The position numbers and the translations under genes were made by a program. From Desulfobulbaceae bacterium (GTDB lineage: Bacteria > Desulfobacterota > Desulfobulbia > Desulfobulbales > Desulfurivibrionaceae): a stretch of 9,384 bases of DNA. Below the pieces are notes generated by a model that ran no database searches, was not told where the DNA came from, and was given only the letters and a program-made list of their open reading frames with translations. The DNA is taken from assembly GCA_003557565.1 (NCBI GenBank), contig PWOG01000180.1, forward strand, positions 1-9,384. The letters are read 5' to 3'. Shown piece by piece: positions 1-7,373 of this stretch (positions are counted from its first letter, which is position 1; every line of letters starts with the position of its first letter).

Positions 1-94
1 AGTACGTGAGCCGGCCTGATCGCCGCAAGATGCGGTGCTCTGTGATCGCTTACACCCGGGCTGCCGGCAGCAGGCGTTTGCCCTCACCGGGATA
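1..94. other. Short non-coding left edge
   Basis: These 94 bp lie downstream of the TVP38 stop. They contain a small hairpin, CCGCA (23-27) with TGCGG (31-35), and a perfect 12-bp palindrome GCTGCCGGCAGC (60-71). Neither is followed by a T-run, so no terminator can be called. A minus-strand frame from a GTG near 85 stays open to the edge but has no recognisable content. Confidence 0.4.
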
Positions 95-790
95 TCATCC
101 GGTACGGGCGGTCTCTCTTTTTATCCTGATCTTGTCATAGATGGCCGGGATCAGGGCAAACAGGCCCAGCAGGGCAAAGGAGCCCAGCACCCGGGGCGAG
201 GTGACATCGCTCATGGTTTCGATAACAGCCAGGCTGGCGCCGGCATTGACATAGACCAGGCTGCCCGGAATGATGCCGAGCATGGTGGTGAGAAAAAACA
301 TGCGCAGAGGCACCGAGGTCAGGGCCGCCCCCAGGTTGATCAGGAAAAAGGGGAAAATGGGCACCAGCCGCAGGAACATGAGGTAGCTGTACCCCCGGCT
401 CTCCACCTCGGTGTTGAGTTTGTCAAGCACAGGACCGCCGAATTTCTTCGTTACCAGATCATGGAACAGGTAGCGGGCGAAAATAAAGGCCATGGTGGCG
501 CCCAGGGTGGCGCCGAGGTTAACCAGCAGAACCCCCCAGAGCAGGCCGAAGAGGGCGCCGGCGGCCAGGGAGAGCACGGCGGCGCCGGGCAGCGAAAACG
601 CGGTCTGGACGATGTAGATCGCCAGGAACAGAGAGCTGGCGATCAGGCGGTTGTCTTCGTAGAATTCCACCAGGGTTTCACGATTGGCCTGGAGTTCTTC
701 CAGGGTTAAAAAACGGCCCAGGTCGAAATAGAAAAAAACACCGATCAAAATGGCGATGGCGGCCAAAAGGCTTATTTTTTCCCGGTTCAT
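95..790 (-). CDS. TVP38/TMEM64 family (DedA/VTT-superfamily) integral membrane protein
   Basis: A 231-residue inner-membrane protein. Visible features are an N-terminal membrane segment at about residues 8-22, then the TVP38/SNARE-associated (VTT) domain at about 65-190. That domain has the Gly-rich stretch SLAAGALFGLLWGVLL (74-89), GATLGATMAFIFARYL (93-108) and the signature RLVPIFPFFLINLGAA (141-156), with R141, P144 and P147. A last hydrophobic segment spans about 201-217 before a basic tail. The family is thought to act in lipid scrambling or transport across membranes; the substrate of bacterial members is mostly unsettled. I chose the ATG at 790. A TTG at 847 would lengthen it by 19 polar residues but would overlap the preceding gene by 50 nt. 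The ATG lies 7 nt after the stop of the FAD oxidoreductase gene with only a weak Shine-Dalgarno, which suggests translational coupling. It is the last gene of its unit. Family assignment is secure; function is not. Confidence 0.9.
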   Translation of the reverse strand: MNREKISLLAAIAILIGVFFYFDLGRFLTLEELQANRETLVEFYEDNRLIASSLFLAIYIVQTAFSLPGAAVLSLAAGALFGLLWGVLLVNLGATLGATMAFIFARYLFHDLVTKKFGGPVLDKLNTEVESRGYSYLMFLRLVPIFPFFLINLGAALTSVPLRMFFLTTMLGIIPGSLVYVNAGASLAVIETMSDVTSPRVLGSFALLGLFALIPAIYDKIRIKRETARTG

Positions 791-797
791 AGGGCTT

Positions 798-2321
798 TCA
801 CTTTCTTCGCTGCCATCTAAGCCAGGCAGATAATAATTTTTTGACAAACGGCGTCAGTCGGCTGCGGTTATAGGCATCGGCCAGCTTTTTGATCACTTCC
901 GCCTGGGTGGGATAGGGATGGATGGTCTTGGCGATGGCCGCCAACCCGGTGGAGGCGGTCATCGCCAGGGTCAGCTCGCTGATCATCTCCCCCGCGTGTC
1001 GGGCCACGATGGTGGCCCCCAGAATGCGGTCGCTGCCCTTTTTCAGATGTACCCGGGCAAAACCCTCGGTTTCGCCGTCCAGCCTGGCCCGATCGACTTC
1101 CGACAGCGGCACCGTCAGGGTCATGACTTCGTACCCTTTTTCCCGGGCTTCTTGCTCATCCATGCCGGCGTGGGCCACCTCTGGATCGGTGTAGGTGCAC
1201 CAGGGGACCACCAGCCTGGAAACCTTCTGCCGGCCCTTAAACAGAGCGTTGGCGATGAGGATGCGGGCCTGGGCATCGGCCGTGTGGGTGAACTTGTAAG
1301 GCGAACAGATGTCGCCGGCGGCGAAAATGCGCGGGTTGGTGGTCCGCAGCCGGTCGTCGACCCGTACCCCTGTTTTGTGGTAGTCAACCCCGGCGGCTTC
1401 CAGATCCAGACCCTCCACATTGGGGGCTCGGCCGATGCCCACCAGGATCTCATCCACCGCCAGCTCGAAAGATTCTCCTTCCTGGGTGAAGGTGATCACC
1501 TTTTCCTCGCCCCGGCGGGAAACCTTGTCGATCCCCGCCAGGAAGCGGATCTCGATTCCTTCCCGGGCAAAACGCCGCGAAATAATTTCGGCGGCATCAG
1601 GGTCCTCCCTGGGCAGGATCCGGTCCGAACGCTGCAGCATGGTGACCTTGCTGCCCAGCCGGGCAAAGGCCTGGGCCAGTTCGCAGCCGATGGGTCCGGC
1701 GCCGATCACCGCCAGTCGCGGCGGCAGAGTGGTCAGGGAAAACACGGTCTCGTTGGTCAGATAACCAGCCTCTTTAAGGCCCGCAAACGGCGGGGCCGCG
1801 GCCCGGGCGCCGGTGCAGATGGCCGCCCGGCTGAAGTGCAGGGTTTTACCATTTACGGCCATGGAATCTCGGCCGGTGAATCGCCCCTCTCCCAGAAAAA
1901 CGTCGATGCCCAGCTCGTCGCGGAAGCGCCGGGCCGAATCGTGGACGCTGATCTCCGCCCTGATCCGTTGCATGCGTTCCATGACCCGGCGGAAATCAAT
2001 GGACCCCTTGCCGCCCCCGATTCCGAACCCCACCCCGTCCCGGCGGTCGTGAATGGCCCGGGAAGCCCTGATGAGCCCCTTGGAGGGAACGCAACCGACA
2101 TTCAGGCAGTCCCCGCCCATGAGGTGTCGCTCGATCAGGGCCACCCTGGCGCCCAGGCCAGCGGCCCCGGCGGCGCTCACCAGCCCGGCGGTGCCGGCGC
2201 CGATCACCACCAGATTGTAGCGGCCGGCCGGCTCAGGATTGATCCAGTCCGGCGGGTGGACGTTTGCCACCAGCTCGCGGTTGCTTGAATTTTCCGGCAG
2301 AACCAAGGTCTGTCCGTCCAT
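798..2321 (-). CDS. FAD-dependent pyridine nucleotide-disulfide oxidoreductase (mercuric reductase-like, TVP38-associated type)
   Basis: A 507-residue class I flavin disulfide reductase. Motifs in order: FAD-binding GAGTAG (41-46), the redox-active disulfide CLNVGC (C72 and C77) followed by VPSK, the NAD(P)-binding GAGPIG (207-212), the second FAD motif FAAGD (333-337), and the C-terminal dimer interface with HPYPTQAE (H468 and E475, the usual His-Glu base pair). Family members pass electrons from NAD(P)H through FAD to a dithiol/disulfide. It is not a true MerA: it lacks an N-terminal GMTCxxC metal-binding domain and the C-terminal vicinal Cys pair. The extra N-terminus with NVHPPDW (20-26) and the basic C-terminal helix ending LRWQRRK look like the subfamily found fused to TVP38 domains. 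The start is ATG 2321 with AGGAG at 2327-2331, spacing 5. The TVP38 gene follows after 7 nt. The physiological substrate is unknown. Confidence 0.9.
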   Translation of the reverse strand: MDGQTLVLPENSSNRELVANVHPPDWINPEPAGRYNLVVIGAGTAGLVSAAGAAGLGARVALIERHLMGGDCLNVGCVPSKGLIRASRAIHDRRDGVGFGIGGGKGSIDFRRVMERMQRIRAEISVHDSARRFRDELGIDVFLGEGRFTGRDSMAVNGKTLHFSRAAICTGARAAAPPFAGLKEAGYLTNETVFSLTTLPPRLAVIGAGPIGCELAQAFARLGSKVTMLQRSDRILPREDPDAAEIISRRFAREGIEIRFLAGIDKVSRRGEEKVITFTQEGESFELAVDEILVGIGRAPNVEGLDLEAAGVDYHKTGVRVDDRLRTTNPRIFAAGDICSPYKFTHTADAQARILIANALFKGRQKVSRLVVPWCTYTDPEVAHAGMDEQEAREKGYEVMTLTVPLSEVDRARLDGETEGFARVHLKKGSDRILGATIVARHAGEMISELTLAMTASTGLAAIAKTIHPYPTQAEVIKKLADAYNRSRLTPFVKKLLSAWLRWQRRK

Positions 2322-2399
2322 ATCTTCTCCTGTTGTAACTGATCACAGGGTTCACCATGAAGTAAGCGTTCACGGGGTGTTGCCGGTCGCCGGCGGCAA
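2322..2399 (-). other. Intercistronic stem-loop region between SDR and FAD oxidoreductase genes
   Basis: This 78-bp gap holds the AGGAG ribosome site of the FAD gene (2327-2331). Directly after the SDR stop codon there is an inverted repeat, TTGCCG (2380-2385) with CGGCAA (2394-2399), loop 8 nt. No T-tract follows on the minus strand, so I do not read it as an intrinsic terminator. An mRNA-stabilising or processing hairpin within one operon is possible. The stem is short and GC-rich and could be chance. Confidence 0.3.
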
Positions 2400-3881
2400 T
2401 TACCTGTCATCTTTTGGGCCCGGTTCAGTGGCGGTGGAGGCGGCGAGTTCCCGGGCCCGGGCCAGGATGCTGCGGGCGAGATCGCCGAACACCAGGGCAT
2501 GAAGGGGCAGGACCGCATACCAGTAGAGGCGGCCCCAGACGCCTTTGGGGTAAAAATAGGCGGTCTGGACCAATTGCCCGTTCTGGATGTCAAATTCCAG
2601 CCAGGCTTTGCCCGGCAACTTCATCTGGGCTGCCAGCAGCAGGCGTTTGCGGGGCTTGAGGTCCGCCACCTTCCAGAAATCTAAAGCGTCCCCGATCCGC
2701 AGTTCACTGGGATGGCGGCGGCCGCGATTAAGGCCATAGCCCCCCGCCAACTTGTCGATAAAACCCCGCAAACGCCAGAGAAAATTGTAGGTGAACCATC
2801 CCCGCTCGCCGCCGAGAGAGCAGGCGGCGGCAAAAACCGCCGCCGGCGGCAGATCTCCGCATGCCACCACCCGGCGATCGCGGAGAAAAGCGGTGCTCAT
2901 ATCATCCTGGCCTCCGATATCACAGACCGCCCCGGCGCTGCTGTCGCACCAGCGGCTCAATACCTGCTGCTGTTCGATCTCCGCCAGGGCCCGTTTTACC
3001 GCCTCCTCGTAGGAGAGCGGCTGAATCTGGGGGAAAAATCGGCGAGCGTGATCATTCTGGACCAGGGTTTCCGAGCGCAGCCCTTCGACCAGGGCGGCGG
3101 CGATGGCATAGGGGACCGGGGTGAAAAGCACCAGCCAGTAAGAGGAAAGCCGCGGCGAAAGTACCGGCACCGGAATAATAAAACGCCTGAGCCCCATAAT
3201 CTCAGCCGCTGTGAGCAGCATGGCCTGGAAATCGCTGGGCTCACCGCCGATGTCAACCACCAGGTTGCCGGAAAAGGGATGGTTGAGCGCCGCCACCAGA
3301 TAGGCCAGCACATCATCCACCGCGATAGGCTGGGTCCGGGTCCTGATCCAGCGGGGGGTCACCATCAGCGGCAGTTTCTGGGCCAGGTGGCGAATGATCT
3401 CAAAGCTGGCGCTGCCCGAACCGATGATAACCCCGGCCCGGAACCAGATGGTCTGGATCTCCTGGGGCCGGGCCGAGAGAAGCTCCCCGGTCTCGATGCG
3501 GCTCAACAGATGTTTGCTGGCCGACTCCTTAACCCCCAGGCCCCCAAGATAGATAATCCGCTTAACTCCCTGGCGAATGGCGGCATCCCGAAAATTTAAC
3601 GCGCTTTGCCGGTCCAGCCGTTCGTAATCCGCCCCGGACCCCATGGAGTGAATCAGGTAATAGGCGGTTTCGACCCCGGCCAGGGCCCGGTCGAGCCTCG
3701 CCGGATCGAAGGTATCGCCCTCGATGATCTCCACCTGATCCCTGACCTCGCTCCCCACCTTGTGACGATTGCGCACCAGCAGGCGGACGGCGCAGTTGCC
3801 CTCGGCCAGCAATCTTTCCTGCAGGCGGTGGCCGATATAGCCGGTGGCGCCGGTTATCAGTACCAGGGGTTTGGGGTTCAT
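2400..3881 (-). CDS. NAD(P)-binding SDR-family protein with C-terminal DUF2867 domain (YbjT-like)
   Basis: A 493-residue two-domain protein. Residues 5-300 form an atypical short-chain dehydrogenase/epimerase (NmrA-like) Rossmann fold, with nucleotide motif GATGYIG (11-17), basic residues after the second strand (RLLVRNRHK, 33-41), acidic GD at 55-56 and YYLIHSMG (74-81). Residues about 325-480 match the DUF2867 domain, with GWFTYNFLWRLRGFIDKLAG (361-380) and the DFWKV stretch (401-405). Length and layout resemble E. coli YbjT (about 476 aa), whose reaction is not established. The start is the ATG at 3881, which places the GATGYIG motif near the N-terminus and has AGGA at 3888-3891, spacing 6. 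An in-frame upstream start would add 35 residues without homology character. It is the first gene of a probable three-gene unit, 78 bp before the FAD oxidoreductase. It is likely cytoplasmic or peripheral, and the substrate is unknown. Confidence 0.88.
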   Translation of the reverse strand: MNPKPLVLITGATGYIGHRLQERLLAEGNCAVRLLVRNRHKVGSEVRDQVEIIEGDTFDPARLDRALAGVETAYYLIHSMGSGADYERLDRQSALNFRDAAIRQGVKRIIYLGGLGVKESASKHLLSRIETGELLSARPQEIQTIWFRAGVIIGSGSASFEIIRHLAQKLPLMVTPRWIRTRTQPIAVDDVLAYLVAALNHPFSGNLVVDIGGEPSDFQAMLLTAAEIMGLRRFIIPVPVLSPRLSSYWLVLFTPVPYAIAAALVEGLRSETLVQNDHARRFFPQIQPLSYEEAVKRALAEIEQQQVLSRWCDSSAGAVCDIGGQDDMSTAFLRDRRVVACGDLPPAAVFAAACSLGGERGWFTYNFLWRLRGFIDKLAGGYGLNRGRRHPSELRIGDALDFWKVADLKPRKRLLLAAQMKLPGKAWLEFDIQNGQLVQTAYFYPKGVWGRLYWYAVLPLHALVFGDLARSILARARELAASTATEPGPKDDR

Positions 3882-4039
3882 CGAAGATCCTATAAGTTGG
3901 CGTTGCGGGTCATTTGCCCCCATAACAGGGAAGGGGCCGCTCAGACGCCAGTCTACCCTGGACCAGTTCTCCGCCCTTGAAACCACCTGGGAACTCTACT
4001 GCCGCCATCACCCAGCACATCCCGGAGAAGGATGGAAAA
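3882..4039. other. Intergenic gap between hydrolase and SDR genes
   Basis: A 158-bp gap between two minus-strand genes. It contains the AGGA ribosome site of the SDR gene (3888-3891). I found no stem followed by a T-run that would terminate the ATP-grasp/hydrolase unit. I also found no convincing -35/-10 pair, so whether the SDR gene has its own promoter here is not decided. The size and the change of functional theme suggest that two units meet here. Confidence 0.4.
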
Positions 4040-6076
4040 CTAAACAAAACTCCTCGGAATCGTCCTGTCCCATATCTTTGAATACACTTTGAAATCCCCT
4101 TCATAGGCCTCCAATTCGGCATGCAGGAAAAAATCAGTCGACGAAGAGGTCAGCACTGTTCTGGTAATCGTTCTGACCTGCCAGTCTCCTCGCCTGAAGC
4201 CGCGGACAGACCTCACTTCCCCGCGAACCGTGGCAAAATCATCAAACCGGTAACTGTACCATTCGTGGACCCTGTCTTCCAGTTCCATTCCGGAATATTC
4301 TAGCCGGTGAATGCCTTCGTCCTTGATGACTTCCAGGGTTGATATATCATCGGCCAGATGTCTTTTGACGATCCAGTCATGCAGGGTGGGAGTCAGTTGT
4401 TTCAAGGCAACGGGCGCAGCCCCTTCCGGGGGGGCAAACGGCCTTAGATTTTCATCCTCCTTCCGAGCCGGTCGAACCGGAATATGCGCCCGGGATTCCG
4501 GGAAAACGGTCAATCGTACCGGCTCCGGCGCCGGCCAGGCCAGGGGCCAGTACGAAGTTGACAGGGAGATTCTGAGACGGTGGCCCTGGGGAAACTTCTG
4601 GGCAATATCGTTTAACTTGATGGTCGCCCGGTATTTTTCTCCGGGATTGAGCCGTTCCGGTTGCTCATGGCTTTCCCGGTGGGTCAGGTTCAGAATGCCG
4701 TAGGAGATGCGGGTTGCCCTGTCGTCCGGAGCCACGTCCGACAGTCTGACCGCCGCCATGGCCACGGGCCCGCTGGCGCTGAAATGAAGATCGATTTCCG
4801 GGGGGCCCATGATCTCCAGATCTTCAGCAAGGGGCTTGCTTTCAAATATCAGGGCGCCCCCGTCATCCTCCCGCTGGTCATGGGGGAGATCCGGAGTGGC
4901 GCTGTAGGAACACCATTTGCCGGCAAACAGTCCCGTACTGAGCGGCGAGTGAATGTTCAGGGGCGGGCCTTTTCGGTTTTCCATTTCACCCTGGCCGATC
5001 ATCTTGCCGTCGGTGAGCCGGAAGGTTGCAGGGGAAATATTGGGCGACGGCCATTCGTTTTCGCCAATCCAGCGGCCGGGTCTTACCCTGTAACCGGTCG
5101 AGGGGGGCACACTGTCCTGCATCCAGACCCGGATCATGGGTTCCTCCATGAGCCCCCGGTCTTTTCCTTTCAGCCAGTGGTCCCACCAGCGCACCGCCTC
5201 CTGGAGGAATCCGATGGCCGGCCCGGGTTTGCCCAGGTGCGGGTATTTGTGGCTCCAGGGACCGATCAGGCCCTTCCGCGGAACATCCAGATGCTGCATG
5301 AGCCGGAACACCGCGTTGGAATAGCCGTCCGCCCAGCCGCTTATCGCAAAGACGGGAATCTGGATATCGGCGTAATTTTCGCAGACGGAGCCGTGTTTCC
5401 AGTAGTCGTCCCTGGTCTGGTGACGCAGCCATTTCTCGAGCCACAGGCCGCTGTTTTCCATGCGGTCAAACCACATGTCGCGCCATCTCTCCCCGACTAT
5501 TTCCGGATCGGGCGGACAGGAGTTGAAGGCGAACATGACCGAGGCCCAGGAGAGGTTGTCCCCTAAGAGGCAGCCGCCCATGTAGTGGACGTCGTCGGCA
5601 TAACGGTCATCCGTGGAGCACAGGGTTATGACGGCCTTCAACTCGGGAGGCCGCCTTGCAGCCACCTGCAGGCCGTTGAATCCGCCCCAGGAGATACCCA
5701 TCATGCCGACATTGCCGTCACACCATTGCTGGCCGGCGATCCATCCGAGAAGCTCGAGGCAGTCTTCCTGTTCCTGCGGCAGATATTCATCCCCCAGAAT
5801 CCCGTCGGAATCACCCGCACCCCGCAAGTCCACCCGCAGACAGGCATAGCCGTGCCCGGCGAAATAGGGATGGGCAATGGAATCCTGCCAGGCTTCCACG
5901 TCCCTCTTGCGGTAGGGGATGTATTCCAGGACAGCCGGAAACGCCTGTCCGCTGTCCGTCTCCGGAAGCCACATTTTGGCGGCCAGGCGGGTGCCGTCGG
6001 ATAAGGGGATGTAAATATGCTCAATGGTCTTCACTTTATACGGGAAATCCGTCCTGATCTGAAAGGGCAGGTCCAT
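4040..6076 (-). CDS. CocE/NonD family alpha/beta hydrolase (peptidase S15 / X-Pro dipeptidyl-peptidase-like)
   Basis: A 678-residue serine hydrolase. The N-terminal alpha/beta-hydrolase domain (about 15-300) has DLRGAGDS (83-90), the nucleophile elbow GISWGG (127-132, S129), SGWADGYSN with the likely acid D250, and GPWSHKYPH with the likely base H276. The Ser-Asp-His triad is therefore intact. Residues about 310-535 form the jelly-roll X-Pro dipeptidyl-peptidase C-terminal domain (GPPEIDLHF, FPQGHRLRISLSTSYWP). Residues about 555-678 are a further segment absent from classical cocaine esterase (about 570 aa) but, from memory, common in about 670-aa members. Known relatives cleave acyl esters, alpha-amino-acid esters/amides or X-Pro peptides. 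No signal peptide is visible, so it is probably cytoplasmic. The start is ATG 6076 with AAGGAG at 6083-6088, spacing 6; a start at 6121 would run into the upstream gene. It lies 13 nt after the second ATP-grasp gene, which suggests action on the same metabolite. Confidence 0.9.
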   Translation of the reverse strand: MDLPFQIRTDFPYKVKTIEHIYIPLSDGTRLAAKMWLPETDSGQAFPAVLEYIPYRKRDVEAWQDSIAHPYFAGHGYACLRVDLRGAGDSDGILGDEYLPQEQEDCLELLGWIAGQQWCDGNVGMMGISWGGFNGLQVAARRPPELKAVITLCSTDDRYADDVHYMGGCLLGDNLSWASVMFAFNSCPPDPEIVGERWRDMWFDRMENSGLWLEKWLRHQTRDDYWKHGSVCENYADIQIPVFAISGWADGYSNAVFRLMQHLDVPRKGLIGPWSHKYPHLGKPGPAIGFLQEAVRWWDHWLKGKDRGLMEEPMIRVWMQDSVPPSTGYRVRPGRWIGENEWPSPNISPATFRLTDGKMIGQGEMENRKGPPLNIHSPLSTGLFAGKWCSYSATPDLPHDQREDDGGALIFESKPLAEDLEIMGPPEIDLHFSASGPVAMAAVRLSDVAPDDRATRISYGILNLTHRESHEQPERLNPGEKYRATIKLNDIAQKFPQGHRLRISLSTSYWPLAWPAPEPVRLTVFPESRAHIPVRPARKEDENLRPFAPPEGAAPVALKQLTPTLHDWIVKRHLADDISTLEVIKDEGIHRLEYSGMELEDRVHEWYSYRFDDFATVRGEVRSVRGFRRGDWQVRTITRTVLTSSSTDFFLHAELEAYEGDFKVYSKIWDRTIPRSFV

Positions 6077-6082
6077 GGCATT

Positions 6083-6088
6083 CTCCTT
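6083..6088 (-). promoter_or_regulatory. Shine-Dalgarno of the CocE/NonD hydrolase gene
   Basis: AAGGAG on the minus strand, 6 nt before ATG 6076 and 1 nt after the TAA of the second ATP-grasp gene (6090-6092). It decides the hydrolase start over the in-frame start at 6121, and it fits a polycistronic message. It is a much stronger site than those of the two ATP-grasp genes, so the hydrolase may be translated more than its partners. Confidence 0.75.
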
Positions 6089-6089
6089 T

Positions 6090-7373
6090 TTACCGCCTGA
6101 ATGTAAAGTCCAGCTGAGCAAGGATGCTGTTATAATCAGCCAGCAATTGCTCTCTATTTTGAGCTCCCAGATAGACGAGGGAATGGATGTAGCTGTAACT
6201 GTCCTGTTCGGGAAGCTCCGACAGCTTCATCCCTTTTTCCACCTCTATCTGGATAACCGCTCCGGGGTACTGTTCTTCTATCCTCCGGATGCTCTCCCGG
6301 TCCGGGACCTTTTCCACAACCCCGTCTTCGAATTCACGATTGAAAAAAACCGCGGCAACTTTAGACTGCCCCTTCCCGGCGGGGATTTGGGGAGGGCGAT
6401 CCAGGGCCAGGGCTATGGGAATTTCATGGTTGGAAATACCGTTAACCGCCTCAAAAAGATAACTGTGGTGCTGGGCCACCCGGGTATTGATCTCCAGGAA
6501 CCAGATCCTGTCCCGCCTTTCATCCCAGAAAAATTCCAGATTAAAGGCTGAATTATTGTAATCGATCCACTCCAGGAAGCGGGAGGCGATGGTCTCCAGG
6601 CGGGCTGTTATCCGTTCCGGCAGCCGGGAGGGGTATTCGTAGCGCTGGAAGACGGATGTGCCGGGATAGCGGATGGAGTCCACCACGCCGTAGACATATA
6701 ATTGACCGTTGTAGCGGCAGCCTTCCATGGTGCACTGATGCCCGCCGATCAACTCTTCGGCCAGGCAGTAATGCCCGCCGATATCAGCCACTTCCCGGGG
6801 CATTTCCACCCCGACATAATCCAGCAGGTCATTGAAGGGTTCCGAAATACGGCCTATCTCCCGACGGATCAGGCTTACCGCCCGGCTGAACTCCTGCTCG
6901 CTGTTGATCCTGAAACCAAGGTACGAGCCGAAGGATTTCACCGGCTTGATCCAGAAGGGATAATCAAGCTCAATAGCCGTGAGCGCATCATCGGCAAAGG
7001 GATCGAACAGGGTGAAGCGGGGGACGTGCTCCGGAATGGAAGCCCGCTGTTCAAGACGGCTCCAGTACTTGTGCTCACATTTGAGGAAACTCCGCACCGA
7101 CGAGGAGCGGACCCGGAATTTCTCGCAGAGGACGGGTACCATGGTGCTCACCGGAAAATCCATATAGCCTATGATGGCATCGATGGAACCGTCAAAGGCC
7201 CTGAGCCTTGCCTCCGCTTTTTCCAGAAGATAACGGATGTTGTATTGCTCAGGGCCGACTACGTCATGATAATCCAGCAGCCCCAGGAAATTGCAGTCCG
7301 CAGCATCGGGGATGGACTGCAGTCTGGCGAGATTGAAATCATTCAGGCCGATGAGAAAGATATTCTTTTTCAT
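6090..7373 (-). CDS. ATP-grasp ligase, second tandem copy (carboxylate-amine / L-amino-acid-ligase-like)
   Basis: A 427-residue ATP-grasp protein. It has an N-terminal Rossmann-like lobe (NIFLIGLNDFN, 4-14), then the ATP-grasp fold at about 98-330. Expected nucleotide-binding residues are in FWIKPVKSFGSYLGF (K143, K146), with AEELIGGHQCTMEG (205-218) in the adenine/hinge area. Metal and phosphate ligands are in FNLEFFW (E280) and FLEINTR (E294, N296, R298). The tail from about 338 (GVVEKVP, EVEKGMKLSEL, QDSYSY) resembles the C-terminal domain of L-amino acid ligases. Such enzymes activate a carboxylate as acyl-phosphate and join it to an amine, giving ADP and Pi. About half of the aligned residues match the upstream copy by eye. 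Its ATG overlaps the upstream stop by 4 nt (ATGA, 7370-7373) without a clear Shine-Dalgarno, so translation is probably coupled. The hydrolase gene follows after 13 nt. Family is secure; substrates are unknown. Confidence 0.9.
   Translation of the reverse strand: MKKNIFLIGLNDFNLARLQSIPDAADCNFLGLLDYHDVVGPEQYNIRYLLEKAEARLRAFDGSIDAIIGYMDFPVSTMVPVLCEKFRVRSSSVRSFLKCEHKYWSRLEQRASIPEHVPRFTLFDPFADDALTAIELDYPFWIKPVKSFGSYLGFRINSEQEFSRAVSLIRREIGRISEPFNDLLDYVGVEMPREVADIGGHYCLAEELIGGHQCTMEGCRYNGQLYVYGVVDSIRYPGTSVFQRYEYPSRLPERITARLETIASRFLEWIDYNNSAFNLEFFWDERRDRIWFLEINTRVAQHHSYLFEAVNGISNHEIPIALALDRPPQIPAGKGQSKVAAVFFNREFEDGVVEKVPDRESIRRIEEQYPGAVIQIEVEKGMKLSELPEQDSYSYIHSLVYLGAQNREQLLADYNSILAQLDFTFRR

Noticed and set aside
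60..71. Perfect 12-bp palindrome as a terminator for the left operon
   Set aside because: It has no loop and no following T-run; GC-rich palindromes of this size are common in such DNA.
791..847. TTG start at 847 for the TVP38 gene
   Set aside because: It would overlap the upstream gene by 50 nt and add a polar leader of 19 residues in front of the natural membrane-protein N-terminus at ATG 790.
918..2288. Long open frame (456 codons) on the plus strand opposite the FAD oxidoreductase gene
   Set aside because: It is antisense to a gene with clear catalytic motifs, its translation is Gly/Pro/Arg/His/Gln-rich and family-less, and such frames are expected opposite high-GC coding DNA.
798..2321. 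Calling the FAD oxidoreductase a mercuric reductase (merA)
   Set aside because: There is no HMA domain, no C-terminal vicinal cysteines, and no merR, merT or merP nearby.
2712..3599. Open frame of 295 codons on the plus strand opposite the SDR gene
   Set aside because: Same reason: it mirrors high-GC codons of a well-supported gene and shows no recognisable domain or ribosome site.
4661..5566. Open frame of 301 codons on the plus strand inside the hydrolase gene
   Set aside because: It is antisense to the catalytic domain of the hydrolase, has no domain features, and its start sits in mid-gene without a ribosome site.
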